A stretch of 64,000 bases of DNA from Thermococcus bergensis. Its GTDB lineage: Archaea; Methanobacteriota_B; Thermococci; Thermococcales; Thermococcaceae. Positions within the stretch are counted from its first letter, which is position 1, and each line of letters begins with the position of its first letter. The stretch is from positions 1 through 64,000 of the forward strand of contig NZ_JABFNK010000003.1 of assembly GCF_020386975.1 (NCBI RefSeq), in the 5' to 3' direction. The translations under genes were made by a program, and so were the position numbers. Of the stretch, positions 35,641 through 45,961 are shown in pieces. The notes below the pieces were generated by a model. The model was given only the letters and a program-made list of their open reading frames with translations, made no database searches and was not told the origin of the DNA.

Positions 35641-37169
35641 ATCTCCTCACCCGTTCTCTCAATTAGAATAAAGGCTATTGTGCTGACCAGCATTAAAATA
35701 ACGGACATTGCCGATGCCGGGCCGAACTGCCGCGAGCCTAAAAAACGATATATTGCAATTGTTATCGTCGTGTACTCGGGCTTGTATATCATGTAGGTAG
35801 CTCCAAGCTCGGCTATGCTCATCGCAAAAGCAAATATCGCTCCCACTACTATGCCCCCAAAAGCGAGGGGAAGCTCAACTTTCAAGAATGCCTTGAGTTC
35901 GTTGGCTCCCAAGCTCATGGCGGCTTCCTTTAGACTGGGCTTTATCTTCTTCAGCACTGTGGAAATAGCCCTCAGAACAAAGGGATAAGCAATAATCGTG
36001 TGTGCAAAGACTATCAGATACCAGGTGCCCAAAAGGTTCAGAGGAGGCTTGTGGAAAGCCCTTATGTATCCTAGGCCAAGGGTTATTGCAGAAGAAGCCA
36101 AAGGCAGCATCACAAGAGCATCAAAGATGTTTTTGCCCCCAAATTCCCATCTGTACATTATGTAAGCAATGCTCAAGGCCAAAAGTACCGAAAAGATCAC
36201 CGTAGAGAACCCAAAGAAAAGGGAATTTCTAATTGCCGTTATGCTGTTTGCGCCGAATATAGGGTTGTACTCCGGAGAGAAAACCCTTCTGTACCACTCA
36301 AGTGTAAACCTGCCCCCATAAGTAAACGAGTGATAAACAACCGCTATTAGGGGAGATAAAATAAAAAGGAACACTACGCTGGAATAGACAGCTATTAATG
36401 CCCCTTTTATGCTCAAAAGTTCTCTCAGGGTCAGGGACACTGGCTTTCTAAATACTCTCTGCTCCTCCGCTTTTGCGTAAAGATCAAGGCTTTTTAGGTA
36501 GAGGTACATAAAAACAAAACTCAGCGAAATTTGGATTATGGCCAAAGCTGCTCCCGTTTTGAAGTCTAAAAGGGTCATTATCGCCGTGAAGATATCAACT
36601 TCTATGGTCGCATACTGATACCCTCCGAGGATCAGAGGAATTGAAAAGCTCAAAAAGCAGAAGACAAAGGTCAGCATTGAAGAAGCAAATATCGCCGGCA
36701 TGAGCATCGGCAATGTGACTTTTCTAAAGAGGGTAAATCCTCTTGCCCCCAAACTTAGAGCAGCTTCTTCGTAGTGGGGGTTTATACGTTGCCAAAGCGA
36801 GGAAACCATCCTCACGACCACGGGAAAATTGTAGAATGCGTGAGCCAAAATTATTGCCTTCCATGAGTAGAGAATTCCCGGATCCCTTCCAATCAGCTGT
36901 GCAATTACTCCGGATCGCCCAAATAGGAGTATAAAGCCCAAGGCAACCATGATGCTGGGCATTACAAAGGGAACCGTTAGAAGGGCTTTTAAAATTCCCT
37001 TGCCCGGGAAGTCATATTTTGCAAAGATATACGCCCCGGGTAACCCCAACAACAGTGTTAAGAGTGTAGAGGCAAGTGCCTGCCAGAGGGTGAAAAATAT
37101 GACCCTTCTGTGGTAGCTGTTCGAGATTACTTGGAGAATATACTTCAGCGTAATCCCGTTATCCCACAA
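35634..37169 (-). CDS. ABC transporter permease, fused two-domain ThiP type
   Basis: 511 residues with about twelve membrane helices in two homologous halves. Each half has an EAA loop ([21 protein letters not shown] and [21 protein letters not shown], shown in pieces as EEAALSLGA and KEAAMSLGA), which dock on the ATPase. Duplicated single-chain permeases of this kind serve thiamine (ThiP) and iron (FbpB) transporters. The start has no nearby alternative. Confidence 0.88.
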   Translation of the reverse strand: MWDNGITLKYILQVISNSYHRRVIFFTLWQALASTLLTLLLGLPGAYIFAKYDFPGKGILKALLTVPFVMPSIMVALGFILLFGRSGVIAQLIGRDPGILYSWKAIILAHAFYNFPVVVRMVSSLWQRINPHYEEAALSLGARGFTLFRKVTLPMLMPAIFASSMLTFVFCFLSFSIPLILGGYQYATIEVDIFTAIMTLLDFKTGAALAIIQISLSFVFMYLYLKSLDLYAKAEEQRVFRKPVSLTLRELLSIKGALIAVYSSVVFLFILSPLIAVVYHSFTYGGRFTLEWYRRVFSPEYNPIFGANSITAIRNSLFFGFSTVIFSVLLALSIAYIMYRWEFGGKNIFDALVMLPLASSAITLGLGYIRAFHKPPLNLLGTWYLIVFAHTIIAYPFVLRAISTVLKKIKPSLKEAAMSLGANELKAFLKVELPLAFGGIVVGAIFAFAMSIAELGATYMIYKPEYTTITIAIYRFLGSRQFGPASAMSVILMLVSTIAFILIERTGEEIW

Positions 37170-37281
37170 ACCTTTATGCTAATTAGGGGAAAGTAAAAGA
37201 ACAGGAATAAGAAAATAAGGGGCGGGAAAACTATAAAGTTTCTCCACTTCATTTTCATCGGATTTAATGAGTTATATGGTT

Positions 37282-38241
37282 TTATAAGTCTGTTGTCCAG
37301 TAGGCTAAACCAATATGCCTATCGGCCCCACCATAATACAGCAGAATCTTGTTCTCATGCTCTACCATGCCTTCAATAAAGACGACATTATTAACGTGGC
37401 CATACAGTTCCCATTCATACTGTGGAACCATTAGTGGAGTTTCAGTCCTCGCAACAACCTTATCCGGGTATTCTTTATCGAAAATTGCAAGTCCCACTTT
37501 GTACTTTAACCCCTCTCCACATCTGCCGGCGCTGTTGTAAATCAAAGTTATTCCATAGCTGGTCTCAAACAAAGGTGGGCCAGGTTCAACCAGAACGTTA
37601 TCGAAGTACCTTTCTCTTGGAGATAGCACAGGTTCTTTCATGTACTCCCAGTTGACCAGGTCCTTTGAAACTGCCATCCAGATATTTGAATCACCAAAAT
37701 ACATTAAGTAGTTCCCCTTAAAATTGCCTTTTTCAAGCCTTTTTGGCAAGATTGCGCCGCTTTTTGTCCAACCTTTGATGCCGTTCTTTTTGTGCTCAAA
37801 ACCTTCAAAAATTGGCCCGTGTTTCTTCCATGTTAGCATATTCTTTGAGGTTGCCAGACACAACCTCGCTGTTTTACCGTCGTAACCGGTGTAAGTCATA
37901 TAGTACGTCTTACCAACCTTCACTATCCTCGGATCTTCAACACCAACACTTTCCCACTTGTACTCCGGCTCAATTACTGGTTCTGGATGTCTAAAAAAGT
38001 TAATGCCATCGTAACTTATTGCAAGCCCAATCCTGCCCGTCAGCTTATCTTCTTTGGATTCTGCTCTGTAAAGCATTACTATTCTGTCCTTCTCTTTAAT
38101 AACCGCAGGATTGTAAGTGTTTCTTGAATCAAAACCTTCTCTAGAGGGAGACAAAATAGGCTGAGGAATCTTTTTTGGAGGTTTTATGTCGATTTTGTTC
38201 CCTTCTATTTTGATAATCTTTTCAAATATCTCGCTCTTCAA
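37282..38241 (-). CDS. GH130-family glycosidase/phosphorylase-like protein
   Basis: Five-bladed beta-propeller of family GH130, enzymes acting on beta-mannosides by phosphorolysis or hydrolysis. The catalytic Asp lies in GVEDPRIVKVG (D103). I choose TTG at 38241 as start (319 residues): GGAGGTT stands 8 bases before it inside the end of the upstream gene, while the earlier ATG (38271) has no such site. Phosphate-contacting Arg/His of phosphorylases appear replaced: MYFGDSNIW (residues 180-188) where LHR is usual, and YNSAG (235-239) where YHG is usual. It may therefore be a hydrolase. Last gene of the extended mal cluster. Confidence 0.8.
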   Translation of the reverse strand: MKSEIFEKIIKIEGNKIDIKPPKKIPQPILSPSREGFDSRNTYNPAVIKEKDRIVMLYRAESKEDKLTGRIGLAISYDGINFFRHPEPVIEPEYKWESVGVEDPRIVKVGKTYYMTYTGYDGKTARLCLATSKNMLTWKKHGPIFEGFEHKKNGIKGWTKSGAILPKRLEKGNFKGNYLMYFGDSNIWMAVSKDLVNWEYMKEPVLSPRERYFDNVLVEPGPPLFETSYGITLIYNSAGRCGEGLKYKVGLAIFDKEYPDKVVARTETPLMVPQYEWELYGHVNNVVFIEGMVEHENKILLYYGGADRHIGLAYWTTDL

Positions 38242-40135
38242 ATCTTGTAACCTCCTCTTTTTTGGATTCAATTAAGTACGCCTTTCCTCTAAACCTGACC
38301 AATGCTGAAACCTCAAGATTCTCGGGCAGCAGTGGAGATACAGTTAGCTCTTTTTCAGCCTTGAGACCTAATACAGCTGTAAGAAATGCAAATACACTTG
38401 CGGCACTCCACGCTTGCGGAACATTTGCTCTAGGACATAAGAGCGGATATTCACTCTCAAGACCACTGAAGAGTTCTGGAAGCTGAGAATTGGGAAGGAA
38501 CTTTGCAGTTTTGAATATCGCCTCTGCAAGCATTCTTGCCTTTTCCTTTTCTCCAATTGATGCAAGTCCAATGGCAATTACTGCATTGTCGTGAGGCCAT
38601 ATGCTACCATTGTGATAGCTAAATGGGTTATATGCCCTTTCTTTCGAGCTGAGTGTTCTAATTCCCCATCCAGAGAACATGTCCTCCTCAAATAACCTTT
38701 CAGCTATTTTTTCTTGATGCTCAGCTATTCCGGTAAATAAGAGATGCCCCATGTTGGAAGAGACCACCTTAGATGGAACGTTGTCCCCGTCTAGAGCAAG
38801 AGCATAGAAGCCATCGCACCAGAAATCCTTGTTAAATCTCTTCTTTAGTTCTTCTGCTTCCTTTTTGAGCATTTTTGGATCCAGTGAAGTCAGACCAAGT
38901 GAAGCTGCATCCATAAGTGCCTTATAGGCATATCCCTGCACTTCTACCAAGGCAACAGGTGGTTTAGTAGGGGTGCCCTCCTCAGTTGGAATGCCTTCCT
39001 TTGAGTCTTTCCATCCCTGATTGGCCAGGAGACCTCTCCTGTACCTTATGTATCCCCCTCCCTCTTTGAGCCTCCTTAAAATCCACTCTACCGCTGCAGT
39101 GAGATTGGGCTTGAGCTCCTCTATTAGCTCCCTATTACCCGTCCACCGAAGGTATTCCGCTGCCAGAATAACGTAAAGAGGTGTTGCATCCACAGTCCCA
39201 TAATAAGGAGCAAAAGGCATTTTTCTCGAATGAGACAACTCACCAAACCTAAACTCGTGGGGAATCTTGCCGGGCTCTTCTTCATTAAGTGGATTAAACT
39301 TCTTTCCCTGAATCTTGGCAAAGAATTTTAAAGTGCCTTCGGCATACTGGGGATAATATGGAAGCAGAAACCACGATGTGATAATGCTGTCTCTTCCAAA
39401 AGGACATGCATAATACGGAATACCAGCAAATGGAACCATTCCATAGTTGGTGTACGCTGTCAAGGCAGTTAGATCCTCAATAGCCCGCTCAAAAACTCTA
39501 TCAAGCCATGTTAAGTTCGTTGAGACAACATTTGGAAGCAAAAGAGGCTTTTCTGTCAAAAATATTTCAAGTCCTTCCTTCGAAATCTTGGGAATGAATT
39601 CAAGGTAGAGAGTCTCTTTCTCAAGGGGTTCTAGAGTAATCTCTGCAAATGCCAGTCCTTTTTCAGTTCTCATGTTTGTTTTGATCTTCAGATTTCTTTT
39701 GATTTTATCTTTTCCAGTATAGGAATACTCATTTTCGTCTCCAAGAGAGCTCTTGATCCTGCGTCTAATTTTTTGTCCTCCGAATTTTCTAACTTCAAAA
39801 ATATCTTCTATTGGAACTTTAAAGGAGTACTCCACTCTAAGGTGCACCTTCCTCTTTGAGGTATTGTAGAACTGAAGTTCTTCTCTATATGCCCAGTTGT
39901 CCTTTATTTCTCGCTTTCTCAACAGAACTACTTCATCTTCTATGGAAAAATGAGAATATGCCTTTCTCGGGCCATCCTGAGAGCTTCCTATGAGCACGCT
40001 GTTCTTATCTAACTTGAGCTTCACTCCCTTTAGAAAGCGAGTGTCAAAGATATAAAAACCATCATAGCCATCTTTCATATCTCCATTTTGTCTCGTAACG
40101 GCAAAAGCCCCGTTATAAGAGAGAATAACTGACAT
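38222..40135 (-). CDS. glycogen-debranching-enzyme-like (amylo-alpha-1,6-glucosidase family) protein
   Basis: 637 residues. An N-terminal beta-sandwich of the debranching N_bis type (ILSYNGAFAVTRQNGDM, YDGFYIFDTRFLKG) is followed by an (alpha/alpha)6 barrel with PFGRDSIITSWFLLPYYP, NQGWKDS, VALVEVQGYAYKAL and SIWPHDNAVIA. These are typical of amylo-alpha-1,6-glucosidase-like proteins acting on oligosaccharides from starch or compatible solutes; the exact bond is unknown. GGAGG lies 7 bases before the ATG. Follows the isomerase-like gene by 24 bases, overlaps the GH130 gene. Confidence 0.85.
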   Translation of the reverse strand: MSVILSYNGAFAVTRQNGDMKDGYDGFYIFDTRFLKGVKLKLDKNSVLIGSSQDGPRKAYSHFSIEDEVVLLRKREIKDNWAYREELQFYNTSKRKVHLRVEYSFKVPIEDIFEVRKFGGQKIRRRIKSSLGDENEYSYTGKDKIKRNLKIKTNMRTEKGLAFAEITLEPLEKETLYLEFIPKISKEGLEIFLTEKPLLLPNVVSTNLTWLDRVFERAIEDLTALTAYTNYGMVPFAGIPYYACPFGRDSIITSWFLLPYYPQYAEGTLKFFAKIQGKKFNPLNEEEPGKIPHEFRFGELSHSRKMPFAPYYGTVDATPLYVILAAEYLRWTGNRELIEELKPNLTAAVEWILRRLKEGGGYIRYRRGLLANQGWKDSKEGIPTEEGTPTKPPVALVEVQGYAYKALMDAASLGLTSLDPKMLKKEAEELKKRFNKDFWCDGFYALALDGDNVPSKVVSSNMGHLLFTGIAEHQEKIAERLFEEDMFSGWGIRTLSSKERAYNPFSYHNGSIWPHDNAVIAIGLASIGEKEKARMLAEAIFKTAKFLPNSQLPELFSGLESEYPLLCPRANVPQAWSAASVFAFLTAVLGLKAEKELTVSPLLPENLEVSALVRFRGKAYLIESKKEEVTRFEERDI

Positions 40136-40159
40136 CCCTCAACCTCCAAAGAATTGAGA

Positions 40160-41644
40160 TTAAAGAGAAGTCAAAAAATTCTCAACTTCTTCCTTCTTTC
40201 TCAGATTTACCGCTTTGATACCCCACATTCTTGCTACGAACTCAATTTCCTCCGTGAAATCTCCAGGAACTGCTGAGAGATGATTTGCCCCCATTATATT
40301 TAGGAACTTCTCCTTGTCGAGGGGATTCCTTATTGCTGTATGAGGCCATTGTTTGCCCCATTTTAGCTTGGATTCGATTTCTTCAGTGATCTCAACCCCC
40401 TCTGCAAGGAAGTATAGGAGGTAGTACTCTCCTCCTTTTCTTATAAGCCTTGCAACGGTGAGCTTAGTTGGTGGAGTTCTATATGTTAATGCTCCTCCGC
40501 TTTTTCCTTGGCATTGGCCTTGTATGGTTGTTTCCTTGAGGTTTTCTTCGGGGTTTTCGCTGAGCTTTGCATAGTAAAGGGATGAGGCACCGCAGTTTGC
40601 TATCAGTACAAGCTCATCGTCAACGTACTTTATGTCACCAAAAAGCGGGGGTTTTCCACTCAAATAAAAGAGTAAAGCAGAGCTTATAGTCCCTTTCACG
40701 TCTCCTTCACATGTAGCTGGCACAACAGGTTTTTCTCCTTTTGCATCGGCATTAAACGGGAAGAGAGCTGGGATTAGACATGCGGTCACTCCATATATCT
40801 CACTAAGCTCCGGCTGGCATTTAATCGAAACAGCTACCGTTTCTTGTTCATATTCCTTCCAGATATCCTTTGCGGCGAGGTATATGGCTATCTGTCTCCT
40901 TAAAACCTCCGGAGTTAGCATTTTATTGTCATAATTAACCTTTGCCTTCTCATTCAGCCAGTCAAAGAACTCCTCAACACGAATACGCTCTTTTTCATCA
41001 CTAATCATTGAATCTGCTCTCTTGATTATTGTGTACTGATCGAGGATCAAGAAGTCCCCTATAAACCTTTTTAATCTTGGAAGGTCGTCCATTAAATGCT
41101 CCATTCCAAGTGTATAAGGAGCTCCCCAGAGAAGTAAGGATTTTTTGGATAGCTTCGATACAGCCTCTGCAGCCCTTGCCCATGCTTTTACTTTCTCTAC
41201 ATCTCCCTTAAGCCTTACATGGTGTAGGGCATGATAGTTTACGGAGCTTTCCCATAGGGAAGCTCCAACAGAGGTTATACATGTACTCCCAGCCCAAGCT
41301 GGATCATCGTCGGCATAGAGAAGCAGAGGTTTGTTGGTTTCCTTTGCCAGCAACGTTACAAGATTGCTCTCCGTCCAGTGCCACAGGCCCAAGATAATTC
41401 CACTTATATCTCTGGAGCCTATCAATCTGGAAGCTTTAAGGACTTCCTCTTTATCATCAACTCCAAAGTTTTCTCCCCTTTCGAGGGCTTCATATTTCCC
41501 AAGAGCCTCATTAACGTCAAAAACTTCGAGGTTAGAGGACTTCAGTTCCTTTATAAGGTTTTTATGTTTTTCCAACAGGGCTTTTTCCCTCTCTACTGAA
41601 AGGGCAGTTTTCCTTGGATCTGTGAAAGTTATAACGGCTAGCAC
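40160..41644 (-). CDS. L-fucose isomerase-like protein, paralogue 2
   Basis: 494 residues if started at GTG 41644, which has AGGTGGT five bases upstream; the ATG at 41662 lies before that site. Same superfamily as the protein at 30215. The pattern PATCEGDVKGTISSALL, LFGDIKYVDDELVLIANCG and NHLSAVPGD keeps Glu, Asp and His in the positions of the isomerase metal site. It is 64 bases behind malK and starts the three-gene metabolic tail of the mal cluster. Substrate unknown; an aldose-ketose isomerisation fits the neighbourhood of glycosidases. Confidence 0.65.
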   Translation of the reverse strand: MLAVITFTDPRKTALSVEREKALLEKHKNLIKELKSSNLEVFDVNEALGKYEALERGENFGVDDKEEVLKASRLIGSRDISGIILGLWHWTESNLVTLLAKETNKPLLLYADDDPAWAGSTCITSVGASLWESSVNYHALHHVRLKGDVEKVKAWARAAEAVSKLSKKSLLLWGAPYTLGMEHLMDDLPRLKRFIGDFLILDQYTIIKRADSMISDEKERIRVEEFFDWLNEKAKVNYDNKMLTPEVLRRQIAIYLAAKDIWKEYEQETVAVSIKCQPELSEIYGVTACLIPALFPFNADAKGEKPVVPATCEGDVKGTISSALLFYLSGKPPLFGDIKYVDDELVLIANCGASSLYYAKLSENPEENLKETTIQGQCQGKSGGALTYRTPPTKLTVARLIRKGGEYYLLYFLAEGVEITEEIESKLKWGKQWPHTAIRNPLDKEKFLNIMGANHLSAVPGDFTEEIEFVARMWGIKAVNLRKKEEVENFLTSL

Positions 41645-41708
41645 ACAACACCACCTTGGCATTTGTTATGCATGAATTGTTTTTAAAATTTAAGGGAGGA
41701 GAAGAGGC

Positions 41709-42827
41709 CTAGAATATTGCTTTTCCTGTGGTTTTGTCGAAGATGTGAATCTTCTTCATATCAAACACAACATCAACCTCCACACCCTCCCTAACCCTAG
41801 ACTCCGACCTGAAGGAGCCGACAAAAGTCACACCACCAACACGCAAATGCACAATCCTCTCACTACCCAAATTCTCCACAATCTCAACCACAGCCCTAAC
41901 CAAATTCTCCCCAGGAACCCTCACCTGAGCAAACATTGCATCATACAAATCCTCCGGACGAATACCAAAGATTACCTCCCTACCAACATAACCCAACTCC
42001 CTCAAAACCTCAAACTGATCCGGAAGAAGCTTCAACCTAAACTCCCCAAAATCCACAAACCCATCCTCAGTAACAATAGCATCAAGAAAATTCATCGGCG
42101 GGCTTCCAATAAAACCAGCCACAAAAGTATTCGCAGGCTTATCATAAACCTCATCCGGCGAACCAACCTGCTGCAAAACACCCCCATTCATCACAGCAAT
42201 CCTATCACCCATCGTCATAGCCTCAACCTGATCGTGGGTCACGTAAATCGTCGTCACACCAAGCTGCCTCTGCAACTTCTTCAGTTCAGCACGCATCCTA
42301 ACCCTCAACTTAGCATCCAAATTACTCAAAGGCTCATCCATCAAAAACACCTGCGGCTTCCTAACAATCGCCCTACCCAACGCAACACGCTGCCTCTGCC
42401 CACCGCTTAATTCCCTCGGCTTCCTATTCAAAAGCTCCGTCAAACCGAGGAGCTCAGCAACCTCCCTAACACGCTGGTCAATCTCCTGCCTCGGAACCTT
42501 CCTGAGCTTCAACGGAAAAGCAATATTATCATAAACAGTCATATGCGGGTACAACGCATAACTCTGAAAAACCATCGCAATATCCCTATCCTTCGGCGGG
42601 ACGAAAATTCCCTTCTCCGGGTCAGCAACCAGCCTATCACCAATGTAAATCTGCCCCCTACTCGGCTCCTCCAGCCCAGCAATCATCCTGAGCGTTGTTG
42701 TCTTCCCACAACCACTCGGGCCCAAAAGAATCATAAACTCCCCATCCTTAACCTCCAAACTCAACTCCCTAACAGCAGTAACCTCCCCAAACACCTTCCA
42801 AACATCTACAAGCCTAACACCAGCCAT
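41709..42827 (-). CDS. malK: trehalose/maltose ABC transporter ATPase MalK
   Basis: 372 residues from the ATG at 42827 (GGGGTGAT four bases before), equal in length and nearly equal in sequence to the crystallised T. litoralis MalK. Walker A GPSGCGKT at 36-43, signature LSGGQRQRVALGRA, Walker [13 protein letters not shown], then a C-terminal OB-fold regulatory domain (FGIRPEDLYDA). Powers uptake through MalF/MalG. Codon use is unlike neighbours: the non-coding strand is so poor in T that a 221-codon antisense frame stays open. This suggests a separate origin of this gene. Confidence 0.96.
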   Translation of the reverse strand: MAGVRLVDVWKVFGEVTAVRELSLEVKDGEFMILLGPSGCGKTTTLRMIAGLEEPSRGQIYIGDRLVADPEKGIFVPPKDRDIAMVFQSYALYPHMTVYDNIAFPLKLRKVPRQEIDQRVREVAELLGLTELLNRKPRELSGGQRQRVALGRAIVRKPQVFLMDEPLSNLDAKLRVRMRAELKKLQRQLGVTTIYVTHDQVEAMTMGDRIAVMNGGVLQQVGSPDEVYDKPANTFVAGFIGSPPMNFLDAIVTEDGFVDFGEFRLKLLPDQFEVLRELGYVGREVIFGIRPEDLYDAMFAQVRVPGENLVRAVVEIVENLGSERIVHLRVGGVTFVGSFRSESRVREGVEVDVVFDMKKIHIFDKTTGKAIF

Positions 42828-42832
42828 AAAAA

Positions 42833-43849
42833 TCACCCCATAATGAATTTTATTTCAGTACTTTCATAATCTTCAATAACCGCAAACATGCCTCCAACCT
42901 TTACAACCCCGTTTTCAGTTTCGAGATGGATATTGTTAACGGCTTCCCTGAGAGAGAGTGTGTATCCTACAACCCTTCCGGTAAGGGTTTCTAATCTGCC
43001 TGACTCCAAGTTTTTTCCAGTTATCTCAGCATAGATGTTTCTGTTTTTTAAGTGATTTTTAACAAAGTCTACTGCATGAAACATAGCGAAGAATCTAATA
43101 TCTTTTGGATTGCCGATAATCTCTTTTTCGAGTGTGGATTCCTTGAAAATTTCTATTATGAGACTGTATTGGGAGAATATTATCTCAGGATAAGTGGACT
43201 TAAATGAAGGAGGTCCAATAGAGTCAAAAGTGGCATTCTGAATTGTGACTACCTCTTTTCCATCAGTCATGCCTATTAAGTGGTTCAGCTTGTAGAACTG
43301 CCTAACAAAGAAATTCCCTTTCCCTTTGAACTCTGATAGATCCGGGATTTTGTCGATATAGAGGGACACCGTTACACCTCTCTCGAGAGTTTTGATCAAA
43401 TCTTCTCTTATTGTTTCAAAGAATTCGCTTGGAGTAACTACTATAACCTCATTTTTAGCTGAATAGAGTGACTCTCTGAACATCTCAATGGCTTCGTCAA
43501 AACTCCTGCTCCTCCATATTGCAGGTCTCTGTTCTTCCTTTTTTACATTATTAAGCTCAATTTCGAGCTTTTTCATTATGTCTTCGAGTTCTTTTTTGAA
43601 CCTGAAAAATGCTATTCTTGGTGAGTAGGCAGCGTATACCTTTGGTGTCCCTTCAATTTCAGTCACAAATCCTCTAAGTTTTAAGGAGGATATTGTATCA
43701 TAGACCCTGTTGTATGGAATCCCGCTTTTTGTGGATATTTCCTTCGCAGTACTGGGCCCATAAACCAAGAGAGTCCAGTAAGTGAGGATTTCATACTTTG
43801 TAAATCCAATCTCACTCAAAGCATGTGAAATTTCTGGGGGAATCTCCAT
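42833..43849 (-). CDS. trmB: transcriptional regulator TrmB
   Basis: 338 residues. N-terminal winged helix ([20 protein letters not shown], shown as [13 protein letters not shown]) binding DNA, a coiled linker and a C-terminal sugar-binding domain. Practically the TrmB of T. litoralis/P. furiosus, which represses the malE promoter and is released by maltose or trehalose. ATG at 43849 has GGTGA five bases before it. Two matching operators (TACTnnnAGTA) lie in the malE-fructokinase intergenic region. Confidence 0.95.
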
Positions 43850-43881
43850 TACTGTCACCTAAAAATATATTGGAAGGAGGT

Positions 43882-45120
43882 TTAAAAAGAATTTAGTAAA
43901 TCAAGATACCTCTCAAGATGCTTTGTTATTATGAAATTCTCTTTAATCCTTTCTTTGGCGTTTTTGCCCATTTCCTGTGCTACATCTTTGTGCTCGAGGA
44001 GATAAAGCGTTTTCTCAATGGCATCGTTAACATCCTTCACCAGGAAACCTGTTTTTCCATCCACTATCTGGAGTTTTATTCCTCCCACAGCTCTGCCTAC
44101 CACTGGCTTTTCTTTCCACATTGCTTCGGTAACGGTCAACCCGAATCCTTCCCTAATGGACATCTGGAGAATCACATCGCTTGCCCTCTGGAAGGCATTT
44201 ACCTCTCTTGCGTGAACTCCAGTAAGGTTTGTAAGCACTTTGATGTCGTAATCTTCTCCGATTTTTCTTAAGGTTTTCTCAAAGTATATCCAGCCTTCTG
44301 GGTCATCATGCGCCATTACACCAACTAGCAGGAGCTGAACTTCTGGTATCTTCTCCTTGACTTTTCTGTAAACGTCAATTACATCGAAGACTCCTTTCCA
44401 TGGGTCAAAACGAGCTACCTGCGTGATTATCGGTCTCTCTGGATCTACATCAAACCTTTCTAAGGTTTTTAAGATTTCACTTTCACTTAGCTCCATGTTC
44501 TTTTCACTGAGAGGATCAATAGAGGGAGGCATTATAACGACTTTCTCTTGGTTTAGATCCTCTTGAACGTATTCTTCCATGTGGAAGATATATCTGTCAT
44601 ATTTCTCGACAAACTGCCTCAGAAACTTCCAAAACTCCAAGTTTGGATCACTTAGATCTATATGGCATCTCCAAATCCAAGGCTGCCTTTTCTCATAAAA
44701 CTCTATAAGCGGTGCCGGTTGAGGATCGTGTATCAAGACGTAGTCAAATTGGGTCAGGTCAATGTCTTCTGCGTTCTTTTTGTTTATCTCTAAATAAAGC
44801 TTTTTCATTTCCTCAGTTAACCTAAGCTCCTTGTTTCCCTGGAGAGCATTGTGAAAACTCTTTGTAACATTGAAAAATTCATTTGTCCCCTCAATTACAA
44901 ACCATCTTGCGTCTATTCCGACATCCCTCATCAGAGGGACGAGGTTGTGCAGAATTTCAGCAACTCCTCCACCAAAAGATGTGGAGTTTACGTGAACAAA
45001 ACTCTTATCTTTCAGATTTTCTGCCTTAGCTTTAATAGCTTCCAGAGCTTCATCTCCTATTATTTCCCTGTAGTCCTCAAGCCTTTTACCTTCTCCACCA
45101 AACTTCGTTACCTCATACAT
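43882..45120 (-). CDS. treT: trehalose glycosyltransferring synthase TreT
   Basis: 412-residue GT4 glycosyltransferase that makes trehalose reversibly from an NDP-glucose and glucose. The GT-B fold is seen from the nucleotide-binding FDPWKGVFDVID and the C-terminal EX7E motif REGFGLTVTEAMW. Sits between malG and trmB as in T. litoralis, allowing imported trehalose to be broken to glucose and NDP-glucose. Four bases after malG. Confidence 0.95.
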   Translation of the reverse strand: MYEVTKFGGEGKRLEDYREIIGDEALEAIKAKAENLKDKSFVHVNSTSFGGGVAEILHNLVPLMRDVGIDARWFVIEGTNEFFNVTKSFHNALQGNKELRLTEEMKKLYLEINKKNAEDIDLTQFDYVLIHDPQPAPLIEFYEKRQPWIWRCHIDLSDPNLEFWKFLRQFVEKYDRYIFHMEEYVQEDLNQEKVVIMPPSIDPLSEKNMELSESEILKTLERFDVDPERPIITQVARFDPWKGVFDVIDVYRKVKEKIPEVQLLLVGVMAHDDPEGWIYFEKTLRKIGEDYDIKVLTNLTGVHAREVNAFQRASDVILQMSIREGFGLTVTEAMWKEKPVVGRAVGGIKLQIVDGKTGFLVKDVNDAIEKTLYLLEHKDVAQEMGKNAKERIKENFIITKHLERYLDLLNSF

Positions 45121-45124
45121 TCTA

Positions 45125-45961
45125 TCACTCTCCTTTTAGTGCCCCAGCAGTTAAACCACTAACAATGTATTTCTGGAAAAGCAATGCCATTATTACAAGC
45201 GGGATCGTAGAGATTACCGACGCTGCCATCACGCTTCCCCATGGAATTTCACCATGAACTCCTTGGAAAAGTGCTATACCTACAGGGACTGTTCTTGCCC
45301 TGTGATCGGTGGTAAATAACAAAGCAAACATAAATTCATTAAATGCTGCAATGAACACTAATAATGCTGTTGAAAACAAAGCAGGAGCAGATAAAGGAAG
45401 TATTATCGTAGTTAGAGTCTTTATTCGGGATGCTCCATCAATCATTGCAGCTTCATCCAAATCTTTTGGAAGTTGAGAAAAGTAGCTTAGAAGAATCCAC
45501 AATGAAAGAGGAAGCGTCCAGGCAACATAAGGGAAATATAGGGCTTGATAGGTGTTCACCCATCCTAACTTTTCTATAAACTTGAATAAATAACCAACTA
45601 GACTTATCTGAGGAAACATAGAGAGTCCCAGCACAAATATTGGGATCAGTAATCTCCCTTTGAACTCTATTCTTGAAACTGCATATGCAGCAAGAGAAGA
45701 AATACTGACAGTTGTAAGAGTTACAAGGCTGGCTATAATTATACTGTTCTTTAAATAAGCTGGGAAATGCAAGGTAGGATCACTTAAAACCCTCACATAA
45801 TTCTCAAGAGTAGATTTATACTCTACAAGCGGAGATCCTAAGAACGTTGGATCCTCTGCAAAGGAAACAACAATCATCCATATAAACGGAAACAGACAGA
45901 TTATTGCCATTAATATGGCCCCGATAATTAGTAATATTCTTTTTAGAACTTCCTCTCTCAT
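45125..45961 (-). CDS. malG: trehalose/maltose ABC transporter permease MalG
   Basis: 278 residues, six membrane helices, EAA loop DLDEAAMIDGASRIKTLTTI that docks on MalK. Overlaps the malF end by four bases (ATGA), so they are translationally coupled. No other start is better supported. Confidence 0.95.
   Translation of the reverse strand: MREEVLKRILLIIGAILMAIICLFPFIWMIVVSFAEDPTFLGSPLVEYKSTLENYVRVLSDPTLHFPAYLKNSIIIASLVTLTTVSISSLAAYAVSRIEFKGRLLIPIFVLGLSMFPQISLVGYLFKFIEKLGWVNTYQALYFPYVAWTLPLSLWILLSYFSQLPKDLDEAAMIDGASRIKTLTTIILPLSAPALFSTALLVFIAAFNEFMFALLFTTDHRARTVPVGIALFQGVHGEIPWGSVMAASVISTIPLVIMALLFQKYIVSGLTAGALKGE

Noticed and set aside
41745-42869. Long plus-strand reading frames of 221 and 108 codons opposite malK
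   Set aside because: They translate into low-complexity His/Asn/Pro/Thr-rich protein and exist only because malK codons leave few stops on that strand.
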